A stretch of DNA of 64,000 nucleotides from CAIVAT01 sp037128705 (lineage in GTDB: Bacteria > Bacteroidota > Bacteroidia > Bacteroidales > FEN-979), in NCBI GenBank assembly GCA_037128705.1, contig JBAXVX010000001.1:124001-188000 (forward strand). Direction: 5' to 3'. The notes under the pieces are model-generated. The model was given only the letters and a program-made list of their open reading frames with translations, did no database searches and was not told the origin of the DNA. The translations under genes were made by a program, and so were the position numbers. The first letter of the stretch is position 1. Each line of letters starts with the position of its first letter. This document shows positions 34,717 to 42,437 of this stretch, one piece after another.

Positions 34717-36090
34717 TCAGGCTAAGTCGAGCTCAACAGTGAAATGCCGCATGATGGGAGCTTCACTGATAATTTTCAGACCCTTGTGAATGGACTCACG
34801 CCGTTCAAAGATGTTTTTCAGGGCGACGGCCACAACATCCATATGGTTGTTGGTATAAACCCTGCGTGGAATAGCCAATCGCATGAGTTCCAGCGCAGGG
34901 TAACGGTTTTCCCGCGATACCGGGTCACGGTCAGCAAGCAGGGCGCCAATTTCAACCCCGCGCACCCCGGCCTCCCGGTAAAGTTCAACAGCAAGGGTCT
35001 GGGCCTGGAATTGTTCCTTTGGGAGCAGTGGCAGGAACCGCTTGGCATCGATAAAAACAGCATGACCGCCAATAGGCTGCTGAAGAGGAATTCCAAAATC
35101 CATCAGGCGCTTGCCGAGATATTCCACCTGCTTTACCCGCGTATCCAGGTAATCGAATTCTGTGCCTTCATAAAGTCCCTGGGCCAGCGCATTCATGTCT
35201 CTTCCCGACATTCCGCCATAGGTAATGTATCCTTCAAACATGATGTTGTAAACACTGGCCTTTGTATGCAACTCCTTACTGCGCATGGCAATGAACCCGC
35301 CCATGTTGACAATGGCGTCTTTTTTGGCGCTCATGGTCATCACATCGGCCAATGAAAACATCTCCCTGACGATTTCCCGGATCGTTTTATCCTGGTATGC
35401 TTTTTCCCGCAATTTGATAAAGTATGCATTTTCAGCAAACCGCGCAGAATCATATAGAACGATCTTCCCGTATTTATCAGCGAGTTGCCTGACCATCCGC
35501 AGGTTTTCAATAGAAACAGGCTGGCCTCCGGATGAATTACAGGTAACGGTAACAATGATGAAGGGGATTTTATCGCCATGTGACTTTAAAATATTTTCAA
35601 GTTTTACCGGATCCAGGTTTCCCTTGAAGGGATGAGAGAGGGTCGTATCAAAAGCCTCATCAATCGTGCAGTCGACAGGAATAGCCTTGCGGTATTCAAT
35701 GTGACCCTTGGTGGTGTCGAAATGGGAATTCCCCGGAATAATATCCCCCTCCTTGATGAGCACGGAAAAAAGCACATTTTCTGCAGCCCGCCCCTGGTGT
35801 GTTGGTAAAAAGTACTCAAATCCAAGTAATTCCCGGATGGCATTTTTCATTTTAAAGTAGGAGGCTGCACCCGCATAACTTTCATCCCCAATCATCATCT
35901 CTGACCATTGTTTGTCGCTCATGGCTCCTGTACCGGAGTCGGTAAGCAGGTCGATGAACACCTGGTCGCTTTTTAACCGGAAAAGATTGTATCCGGCATC
36001 TTTAATCCAGGTTTCACGTTCAGCGCGTGTACTTTTGCGGATGGGTTCCACCATCTTGATTTTGTATGACTCGGCAAAGGGAAGTTCCAT
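34717..36090 (-). CDS. tnaA: Tryptophanase (tryptophan indole-lyase)
   Basis: 457 aa from the ATG at 36088-36090; nine extra codons upstream are in frame but not family-like. PLP-dependent beta-eliminating lyase with LLTDSGTGAMSDKQW, PTHQGRAAEN and the PLP lysine in TMSAKKDAIVNMGG. Tyrosine phenol-lyase is the close alternative. The residues that separate the two read as tryptophanase: GVEIG where TPL has a Met and an Arg, and a His in MRHFTVEL where TPL has Phe. Product: indole, pyruvate and ammonia. It leads the tnaA-msrC-mntP operon, and no tnaC-like leader peptide was seen. It is divergent from ptb. Confidence 0.88.
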   Translation of the reverse strand: MELPFAESYKIKMVEPIRKSTRAERETWIKDAGYNLFRLKSDQVFIDLLTDSGTGAMSDKQWSEMMIGDESYAGAASYFKMKNAIRELLGFEYFLPTHQGRAAENVLFSVLIKEGDIIPGNSHFDTTKGHIEYRKAIPVDCTIDEAFDTTLSHPFKGNLDPVKLENILKSHGDKIPFIIVTVTCNSSGGQPVSIENLRMVRQLADKYGKIVLYDSARFAENAYFIKLREKAYQDKTIREIVREMFSLADVMTMSAKKDAIVNMGGFIAMRSKELHTKASVYNIMFEGYITYGGMSGRDMNALAQGLYEGTEFDYLDTRVKQVEYLGKRLMDFGIPLQQPIGGHAVFIDAKRFLPLLPKEQFQAQTLAVELYREAGVRGVEIGALLADRDPVSRENRYPALELMRLAIPRRVYTNNHMDVVAVALKNIFERRESIHKGLKIISEAPIMRHFTVELDLA

Positions 36091-36114
36091 GGACACCTCA
36101 TTAATTAGTTGCAG

Positions 36115-36122
36115 CAAAGATA
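36115..36122 (-). promoter_or_regulatory. -7 box TATCTTTG for tnaA
   Basis: Minus-strand TATCTTTG lies 25 bases before the tnaA start. The -33 element is not obvious. Confidence 0.45.
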
Positions 36123-36153
36123 GGATTTTATTTTCATGAATTTTCTGTAACTG

Positions 36154-36185
36154 TTTGTCTGTTTGGCAAAAATCACGTAGGTTTG
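36154..36185 (+). promoter_or_regulatory. Bacteroidetes-type promoter for ptb
   Basis: TTTG at 36154-36157 and TAGGTTTG at 36178-36185 with 20 bases between them: the best promoter match in the window. Transcription would start just before the inverted repeat at 36189. Confidence 0.65.
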
Positions 36186-36188
36186 TTC

Positions 36189-36219
36189 CCTGTTAAACCA
36201 TTGTGAAGATGTTAACAGG
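36189..36219 (+). promoter_or_regulatory. Inverted repeat CCTGTTAA-N15-TTAACAGG in the ptb leader
   Basis: Perfect 8-bp arms with a 15-base spacer start four bases after the -7 box and end 76 bases before the ptb start. It may be an operator or a 5' UTR hairpin; no T-run follows, so a simple terminator is unlikely. Confidence 0.5.
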
Positions 36220-36295
36220 CATTGGGGTGGGATGACAAATGAAAAGGTAACAGCAGACAAAGAATTTCATGTTTTTTAATTTTTAATTCAATTTT

Positions 36296-37222
36296 ATGAC
36301 TACAACTACTGGAGCGATTGGTGGGTTTTGTTTGACAAAACTGTCCGATCTGAACGAACTGGCAAAAAAATCGGGGAAAAAGAGATTGGCCGTTGCCGTT
36401 GCACATGATGAACATTGCCTGGAAGCAATTTGTTCAGTCGACAAAATGGGTCTGGTTCAGGCTATCCTGATCGGCAATGAGAAGAAAATTATTGAAATAG
36501 CAGGCAAACTACACCTCGATATCAGTGCAATGAGCATCATCAACGAGGAGGTGGACGCAAATTCGGTGAAGATCGCCGTCAAGATGGTTCGCAATAAGGA
36601 GGCCGACATCCTGATGAAGGGGAATGTGCCTACAGCTGTCTTCCTCCGGGGGGTCCTTGACAAGGAAAACGGACTGCGCAAAGGGGATGTCCTGTCGCAT
36701 TTCGCCCTTTTTGAAATTCCCACCTACCATAAACTTCTTGGTCTTACCGATGCAGCCATGATCCCTGCCCCGGATTTCAAAACCAAAGTTGCCCTGACAA
36801 GCAATGCAGTTGATTTTATGAACAAACTGGGTTATGCGAAACCGAAGGTTGCCGTACTGGCAGCTGTGGAGATGGTTAACGAAGCCATGCCTGCCACCCT
36901 TGAAGCAGCCATGTTATCGAAGATGAGCCAGCGTGGCCAGATCAAAAATTGTATCATCGACGGACCGCTGGCATACGACAATGCTGTTAGCGCTGCCAGT
37001 GCAAAGCATAAAGGAATCGTAAGCGATGTGGCAGGTGATGCCGATTTGCTGATCGTTCCAGATATCGAAGCCGGGAACATCCTTTACAAGGCATTTGGAT
37101 TTTCAGCCAATGCAAAACTCGCCGCAGTGGTCCTGGGTGCTGCTGCTCCCATTGTACTGACCTCACGTTCAGACACGGAAGAGTCGAAACAGGCAAGTAT
37201 TGTTATGGCCGCCGCCATTTAG
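36296..37222 (+). CDS. ptb: Phosphate butyryltransferase
   Basis: 308 aa of the phosphate acetyl/butyryltransferase family. The length, with no N-terminal extension, and sequence blocks such as ADILMKGNVPTAVFLRGVLDKENGLRKG and SHFALFEIPTYHKLLGLTDAAM fit Ptb better than Pta. Exchanges CoA of butyryl-CoA (or branched acyl-CoA) for phosphate. With Buk it conserves energy by making ATP from the acyl phosphate. An amino acid permease gene lies between it and buk. The leader has a strong promoter and an inverted repeat. Confidence 0.9.
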   Translation: MTTTTGAIGGFCLTKLSDLNELAKKSGKKRLAVAVAHDEHCLEAICSVDKMGLVQAILIGNEKKIIEIAGKLHLDISAMSIINEEVDANSVKIAVKMVRNKEADILMKGNVPTAVFLRGVLDKENGLRKGDVLSHFALFEIPTYHKLLGLTDAAMIPAPDFKTKVALTSNAVDFMNKLGYAKPKVAVLAAVEMVNEAMPATLEAAMLSKMSQRGQIKNCIIDGPLAYDNAVSAASAKHKGIVSDVAGDADLLIVPDIEAGNILYKAFGFSANAKLAAVVLGAAAPIVLTSRSDTEESKQASIVMAAAI

Positions 37223-37245
37223 CTCCATTTACTTAAAACATCCTC

Positions 37246-38784
37246 ATGCGGAATAACCTGTTTCTGACAAAGTCGATAACCGATTTGCTCCAGGAGGCGA
37301 AAGACAACAAATCAGGCCTGAAAAAGACCCTCACAGGACTGAACCTTACCACGCTTGGCATCGGGGCCATCATCGGGGCTGGGATTTTTGTTCTCACAGG
37401 TCAGGCAGCAGCACAGTATGCCGGTCCGGCCATTGTGATCTCCTTTATTATTTCGGGAATTGCATGTGCCTTTGCGGGACTGTGCTACGCTGAATTTTCC
37501 TCCATGATCCCGATATCCGGCAGCGCCTATACCTATTCCTATGCCACGCTGGGTGAATTTTTAGCCTGGATTATAGGCTGGGATCTCATCCTGGAATACC
37601 TGTTCGCTGCATCGACGGTCTCAGTCGGATGGTCGGGTTATATGGTCAGCTTCCTGAAGGATTTCGGAATATTTATTCCCACCGCTTTGACAGCCGCAAC
37701 CGGATCCGTGCTGATTGATGTCCCCAACCTGGGTTGGCAGCAATTGACCAGCCAGCTCAGCGCCACCCTTGTTTCAAATGGAGTGAATGTAGATGCATTG
37801 CCACATGTTACGGCCATCATCAATCTTCCGGCCATGTTCATCATAGTCGTTTTGTCGCTGCTCCTGATCATCGGGATAAGAGAATCTGCCAATTTCAATA
37901 ACGTCATGGTGATTGTCAAGGTTTCGGTGATCATATTGTTCATTGCCATCGGTGTTGCCTTTGTTAAATCCGGAAACTGGCATCCCTTCATCCCGAAGAA
38001 TACCGGGGAATGGGGACATTTCGGATGGAGTGGAATCCTAAGGGGGGCAGGGGTGATTTTCTTCGCCTACATCGGGTTTGATGCCGTTTCTACTGCGGCC
38101 CAGGAGGCAAAGAATCCCCAGCGTGACATGCCCATCGGGATACTTGGTTCACTCTCTGTCTCCACGGTGCTTTACATCCTTGTGGCCATTGTCCTTACAG
38201 GGATTGTGAGCTACACCACCCTGAATGTTGCTGATCCGGTGGCAGTTGGCGTTGATGCCATGGGAAAGGGGATGTTCTGGCTCAGGCCCATCGTGAAAAT
38301 CGCAGCCATTGCTGGGTTGAGTTCTGTTATCCTGGTGATGCTGCTCGGTCAGCCACGGATTTTTTATTCGATGTCGAAAGATGGCTTGCTACCGCCCGTT
38401 TTTTCCAAAGTTCATCCGAAGTTTAAAACGCCCTATGTGAGCACCCTGCTGACCGGGTTTGTGGCCATGATCCTTGCCGGAATTCTTCCGATCAGTATCC
38501 TGGGTGAACTTGTATCGATAGGGACCCTGCTGGCCTTTGCCATTGTTTGCATAAGCATCATCGTCCTGAGGAAAACCCGGCCCGACCTTAAACGCCCGTT
38601 CCGGACACCCTGGGTTCCGCTGATCCCCATCCTGGGTGCGCTGATCTGCTTTATACAGATGGCCGCACTGCCAATTGACACCTGGGCACGACTGATCGTG
38701 TGGATGGCACTCGGATTTGTGATTTACTTTAGCTACGGCATCCGTCACAGTAAGCAACGGGCAATAAACAACACCCAAAAATAA
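37246..38784 (+). CDS. APC-family amino acid permease (CAT/YfnA-like)
   Basis: 512 aa with about 12 hydrophobic segments. TM1 has LTTLGIGAIIGAGIFVLTG, the substrate-binding unwound helix motif of APC transporters. FFAYIGFDAVSTAAQEAKNPQRDMPIGI in TM6 is the hallmark of the cationic amino acid/YfnA group. PRIFYSMSKDGLLP marks TM8. Imports an amino acid with protons or by exchange; the substrate is not deducible. It sits 24 bases after ptb and 12 bases before buk, which suggests that the imported amino acid is the source of the acyl-CoA. Confidence 0.9.
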   Translation: MRNNLFLTKSITDLLQEAKDNKSGLKKTLTGLNLTTLGIGAIIGAGIFVLTGQAAAQYAGPAIVISFIISGIACAFAGLCYAEFSSMIPISGSAYTYSYATLGEFLAWIIGWDLILEYLFAASTVSVGWSGYMVSFLKDFGIFIPTALTAATGSVLIDVPNLGWQQLTSQLSATLVSNGVNVDALPHVTAIINLPAMFIIVVLSLLLIIGIRESANFNNVMVIVKVSVIILFIAIGVAFVKSGNWHPFIPKNTGEWGHFGWSGILRGAGVIFFAYIGFDAVSTAAQEAKNPQRDMPIGILGSLSVSTVLYILVAIVLTGIVSYTTLNVADPVAVGVDAMGKGMFWLRPIVKIAAIAGLSSVILVMLLGQPRIFYSMSKDGLLPPVFSKVHPKFKTPYVSTLLTGFVAMILAGILPISILGELVSIGTLLAFAIVCISIIVLRKTRPDLKRPFRTPWVPLIPILGALICFIQMAALPIDTWARLIVWMALGFVIYFSYGIRHSKQRAINNTQK

Positions 38785-38795
38785 GGAATGTAAAC

Positions 38796-39872
38796 ATGAA
38801 AGACATTAGGGTTCTGGCAATAAATCCCGGATCGACCTCCACAAAGATTGCTGTGTATCAGAACACGGAGCCTATCTTTTTAAAGAATATCAAGCATACA
38901 ACTGAAGAACTTACTCCATTTCCGAAAATCACCGATCAGTTTGAATTCCGGAAGGAGATCATTCTGCAGCAGCTGCATGAAGCCGATATTCGTATTGATG
39001 AATTACAGGCGGTTGTTGGCCGGGGTGGATTGCTCAAGCCGATCCCATCCGGGATCTATGAAGTGAATGATGCCATGATCGCTGATTTGAAAAACAGTCC
39101 CCTCGGTGAACATGCAAGCAACCTGGGCGGCCTTATTGCCCACGACCTGGTAAAATCCCTACCCAACGCCAAAGCCTATATCGTTGACCCCATTGTTGTG
39201 GATGAATTTGATGACATTGCCCGTATTTCGGGGCATCCGCTATTTGAAAGAATCTCTATCTTTCATGCCCTGAACCAGAAAGCCGTTGCCCGGGAATATG
39301 CCAAATCAGTCCGGAAAAAATATGAGGAGCTAAACCTGATCGTTGTACACCTGGGTGGTGGAATCTCAGTAGGAGCCCATCAGAAGGGCCGGGTGATCGA
39401 TGTGAACCAGGCACTTGACGGAGAGGGCCCCTTCACGCCTGAACGCAGTGGAACCCTCCCGGTCGGAGCCCTGGCCAAGCTCTGTTACAGCGGGAAATAT
39501 ACGCTGAAAGAGGTTCAGAAAATGGTGAAGGGCGATGGCGGTTTGGTCGCCTATCTTGGAACCAACAATGCCTATGATGTTGAAAAAATGGTGGATGCGG
39601 GGGATGCCAGGGCCGAATTGATTTACCATGCCATGGCATACCAGGTGGCAAAAATAATCGGTGAAATGTACACCGTATTAAAATGCGAGGTGGATGCCAT
39701 CCTGATTTCCGGGGGGATTGCATACGACAAGGGATTCGTGAACTGGATCCAGGAACGCATTTACAAACTCGCGCCGGTCCATATTTATCCTGGCGAAGAT
39801 GAAATGAAGGCCCTGGCCATCAATGGGCTAATGGTGACACGGGGAGAACTGGATGTGAAGAAATACACCTGA
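38796..39872 (+). CDS. buk: Butyrate kinase
   Basis: 358 aa, ASKHA fold. Phosphate-binding LAINPGSTSTKIAVY at the start, VHLGGGISVGAHQKGRVIDVNQALDGEGPFTPERSGTLP in the middle and ILISGGIAYDKGF near the end are typical of Buk rather than AckA. Makes ATP and butyrate (or isobutyrate/isovalerate) from the acyl phosphate. Third gene of the ptb-permease-buk operon. An 8-bp repeat array follows the gene. Confidence 0.92.
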   Translation: MKDIRVLAINPGSTSTKIAVYQNTEPIFLKNIKHTTEELTPFPKITDQFEFRKEIILQQLHEADIRIDELQAVVGRGGLLKPIPSGIYEVNDAMIADLKNSPLGEHASNLGGLIAHDLVKSLPNAKAYIVDPIVVDEFDDIARISGHPLFERISIFHALNQKAVAREYAKSVRKKYEELNLIVVHLGGGISVGAHQKGRVIDVNQALDGEGPFTPERSGTLPVGALAKLCYSGKYTLKEVQKMVKGDGGLVAYLGTNNAYDVEKMVDAGDARAELIYHAMAYQVAKIIGEMYTVLKCEVDAILISGGIAYDKGFVNWIQERIYKLAPVHIYPGEDEMKALAINGLMVTRGELDVKKYT

Positions 39873-39894
39873 TCTCTCCAAAACCAACCCAACA

Positions 39895-39942
39895 CATCAC
39901 TTCATTACTCCATGACTCCATCACTCCATTACTTCATACCTT
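39895..39942. repeat. 8-bp tandem repeat CATNACTC, about six copies
   Basis: Octamers of the form CATnACTY run from 39895 to 39942, with the last degenerate. They lie between the convergent buk and elbB genes and include the elbB stop codon (39929-39931). Confidence 0.75.
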
Positions 39943-40579
39943 TCATCATCTCCTTCACCAGATTTGCGGTTCCCAGGGCAATCTGGCTGATGGAGGCGTC
40001 GAGCATGTAACACGGCGTGGTGAAAATCTTTCTCTCTTCATCAATGATCACCTCTCCATGATTGGTGAAGACCGATTTATTTCCCATCTTTTCAATAAAA
40101 CCAGCGGAGGCAGGATCCTGACCCGTGGTCAGCGTGGTCCCCCTGAACATTTTTGCCAGGATGACCGGGGCAATGCACATGGCTCCAATGGGTTTCCCGG
40201 CTTCAGACATGGATTTAACAGATTCTGCCACCTCGGGGTTCACTGTACAGTTATCGCCTTTTACAGCCCAGTCGCAAAGATTTTTTGCGCAACCAAATCC
40301 TCCCGGGAAAATCAGGGCATCAAAGTCCCTGGCCTTAAAAAGAGCAAGAGGTTTGATGTTTCCCCGTGCAATCCGGGCTGATTCAATCAGAACATTCCGC
40401 TTTTCGGGCATCTCATTACCTGTCAGATGATTGAGAACATGATGTTGCAACACATCCGGAGCAAAACACTGGTAAGTCGACCCGGCTGCATCAATGGCCA
40501 GGAGGGTAAGCACTACCTCCTGGATTTCGGCTCCGTCAAATACCCCGCACCCGGCTAAAACCACCGCAAATTTTTTCAT
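39929..40579 (-). CDS. elbB: ElbB/GlxB, DJ-1-superfamily glyoxalase-like protein
   Basis: 216 aa. DJ-1/PfpI-type fold with the ElbB-specific start VVLAGCGVFDGAEIQE, the LIFPGGFGCAKNLCDWAVKG block and the nucleophile-elbow region GKPIGAMCIAPVI carrying the expected reactive Cys. E. coli ElbB has weak glyoxalase activity and was linked genetically to isoprenoid synthesis; its true role is unclear. Monocistronic on the minus strand. The last codons run into a tandem repeat. Confidence 0.9.
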   Translation of the reverse strand: MKKFAVVLAGCGVFDGAEIQEVVLTLLAIDAAGSTYQCFAPDVLQHHVLNHLTGNEMPEKRNVLIESARIARGNIKPLALFKARDFDALIFPGGFGCAKNLCDWAVKGDNCTVNPEVAESVKSMSEAGKPIGAMCIAPVILAKMFRGTTLTTGQDPASAGFIEKMGNKSVFTNHGEVIIDEERKIFTTPCYMLDASISQIALGTANLVKEMMKGMK

Positions 40580-40673
40580 GACAAAGTTGATTTTGTTGGT
40601 TAGATTTTCATGTTGATGGCCAAAGTTAATAAAATAACCCTGATTTTTATTTAATGAAAACGAATTCGTTATT

Positions 40674-40681
40674 TAACTTTG
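40674..40681 (+). promoter_or_regulatory. -7 box TAACTTTG for the wbp cluster
   Basis: TAnnTTTG match 36 bases before the wbpE start; the -33 element is poor. Confidence 0.45.
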
Positions 40682-40716
40682 CACAAAATTGAATCAAAAC
40701 TCAAAAAACTGATCCG

Positions 40717-41847
40717 ATGAAGAAAATCCAGATGGTTGACCTGCGGAGTCAATACCTCGGCATTAAAGATGAAATCGATAAAGGAATACAGGAGGTTATA
40801 GATGCCTGCGCATTCATCAATGGCCCCGCTGTAAATGCGTTTCAAAAAGAACTAGAAAACTACCTGGCTGTCAAGCATGTAATTCCATGTGCGAATGGTA
40901 CCGATGCCCTCCAGGTTTCGATGATGGCGCTGAACCTGAAGCCGGGCGATGAGGTGATCACCACCTCCTTTACCTTTATTGCAACGGCCGAAGTGATCGC
41001 TTTGCTCCAGCTTACCCCGGTTCTTGTGGATGTGGATCCCGACACCTTCAACATCGACCTGAAGGCAATTGAACGGGCCATCACTCCGAAAACCAAAGCC
41101 ATTGTTCCGGTTCATCTTTTCGGCCAGGCTGCGCCCATGGAAGAAATTATGGAACTTGCACGGAAACATAACCTCTATGTGATCGAAGATAACTGCCAGG
41201 CCATCGGCTCAGACTACATTTACCCCAATGGCGTGAGGAAAAAAGCCGGCACCATCGGACACATTGGATGTACCTCGTTTTTCCCGTCAAAAAACCTGGG
41301 ATGTTACGGCGACGGCGGAGCCATCTTTACCAATGATGATGAGCTGGCAAAACAGATGAGGGTGGTGGTTAACCACGGAATGACTGTACGGTACTATCAT
41401 GATTACATTGGCGTCAACTCCCGCCTCGACAGCATCCAGGCTGCCATTTTAAAGGTGAAGCTGGCCCGCCTGGATGAATATGCTGCGAAACGCCGTGCCG
41501 CAGCCGATTTCTATGACAAAGCCTTTGCAAACCACCCCCGGCTTAAGACGCCGGTGAGGTATGCAAATTCAACCCATGTTTTTCATCAGTACACCCTGGT
41601 GACGAACCATGTTGACAGAAAAGCCTTAATCGAGTTTCTTAACACGAAGGAAATACCTGCCATGATCTATTACCCGGTCCCATTGCATATGCAGAAAGCC
41701 TATCTTGATCCGCGGTATAATCCCGGCGATTTCCCGGTGACTGAGCATCTCTGCGAAACTGTTTTCTCCCTACCCATGCATACCGAACTGGATCAGGAAC
41801 AACTGACCTTTATTTCCCAGCATGTATTGGAATTCTTAAACCGATAA
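40717..41847 (+). CDS. wbpE: DegT/DnrJ/EryC1-type UDP-sugar 3-aminotransferase (WbpE/PorR-like)
   Basis: 376 aa, PLP enzyme that aminates a 3-keto nucleotide sugar. The PLP lysine lies in TSFFPSKNLGCYGDGGAIF; other blocks are FINGPAVNAFQKELENYL, DEVITTSFTFIATAEVI and YHDYIGVNSRLDSIQAAIL. With WbpB and WbpD, encoded next, it would convert UDP-GlcNAc-3-keto-uronate to the 3-amino sugar. PorR of P. gingivalis, needed for anionic LPS and T9SS cargo anchoring, belongs to this family. Two bases separate it from wbpD. Confidence 0.88.
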   Translation: MKKIQMVDLRSQYLGIKDEIDKGIQEVIDACAFINGPAVNAFQKELENYLAVKHVIPCANGTDALQVSMMALNLKPGDEVITTSFTFIATAEVIALLQLTPVLVDVDPDTFNIDLKAIERAITPKTKAIVPVHLFGQAAPMEEIMELARKHNLYVIEDNCQAIGSDYIYPNGVRKKAGTIGHIGCTSFFPSKNLGCYGDGGAIFTNDDELAKQMRVVVNHGMTVRYYHDYIGVNSRLDSIQAAILKVKLARLDEYAAKRRAAADFYDKAFANHPRLKTPVRYANSTHVFHQYTLVTNHVDRKALIEFLNTKEIPAMIYYPVPLHMQKAYLDPRYNPGDFPVTEHLCETVFSLPMHTELDQEQLTFISQHVLEFLNR

Positions 41848-41849
41848 TT

Positions 41850-42428
41850 ATGGAAACCGGATATTTTGCCCACGAATCTGCCATTATTGACGAGGGATGC
41901 CGGATTGGCAAAGGGACCAAGATCTGGCACTTTACCCACATCATGAAAGGCAGTATCATCGGGGAACAGTGCAACCTCGGACAGAATGTGGTTATTTCGC
42001 CCGATGTCGTGCTTGGCAGGAATGTAAAGGTCCAGAATAATGTGTCGATCTATACCGGCGTGATTTGCCAGGATGATGTTTTCCTTGGCCCTTCCATGGT
42101 ATTTACCAATGTGATAAACCCGCGCAGCCATATCCTTCGGAAAGACCAGTACCAGACCACCCTGGTCAAACGCGGAGCATCCATTGGAGCCAATGCTACC
42201 ATTGTCTGTGGAAATGAGATCGGGGAGTTTGCTTTTATTGGTGCCGGCGCTGTTGTCACGAAGAATGTGCCGGACTATGCCTTGATTGTTGGCAATCCGG
42301 GGCGTCATGTGGGCTGGATGAGTGAATATGGACACCGGCTGCATTTTGATGAGAAGGGTATTGCCGTCTGTCCTGAAAGTCATGAAAAATATGAACTTAC
42401 CAAAGAGGGGAAAGTTATTAAACTGTAA
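41850..42428 (+). CDS. wbpD: UDP-sugar 3-N-acetyltransferase (WbpD-like, left-handed beta helix)
   Basis: 192 aa with hexapeptide repeats throughout (AIIDEGCRIGKGTKIW, GSIIGEQCNLGQNVVI, GASIGANATIVCGNEIGEFAFIGAGAVVTKNVPDYALIVGNPGRHVGW). FTHIMKGSIIGEQCNLGQN and NPRSHILRKDQY are characteristic of the WbpD/WlbB group that acetylates the 3-amine of UDP-GlcNAc3NA using acetyl-CoA. Second gene of the wbpE-wbpD-wbpB unit. Confidence 0.9.
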   Translation: METGYFAHESAIIDEGCRIGKGTKIWHFTHIMKGSIIGEQCNLGQNVVISPDVVLGRNVKVQNNVSIYTGVICQDDVFLGPSMVFTNVINPRSHILRKDQYQTTLVKRGASIGANATIVCGNEIGEFAFIGAGAVVTKNVPDYALIVGNPGRHVGWMSEYGHRLHFDEKGIAVCPESHEKYELTKEGKVIKL

Positions 42429-42437
42429 GAATCTTCC

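Noticed and set aside
34744..35355. 203-aa plus-strand frame
   Set aside because: Antisense to tnaA, no motif, no promoter or leader.
34717..36090. Tyrosine phenol-lyase
   Set aside because: The specificity positions read Val/Ile and His as in tryptophanase.
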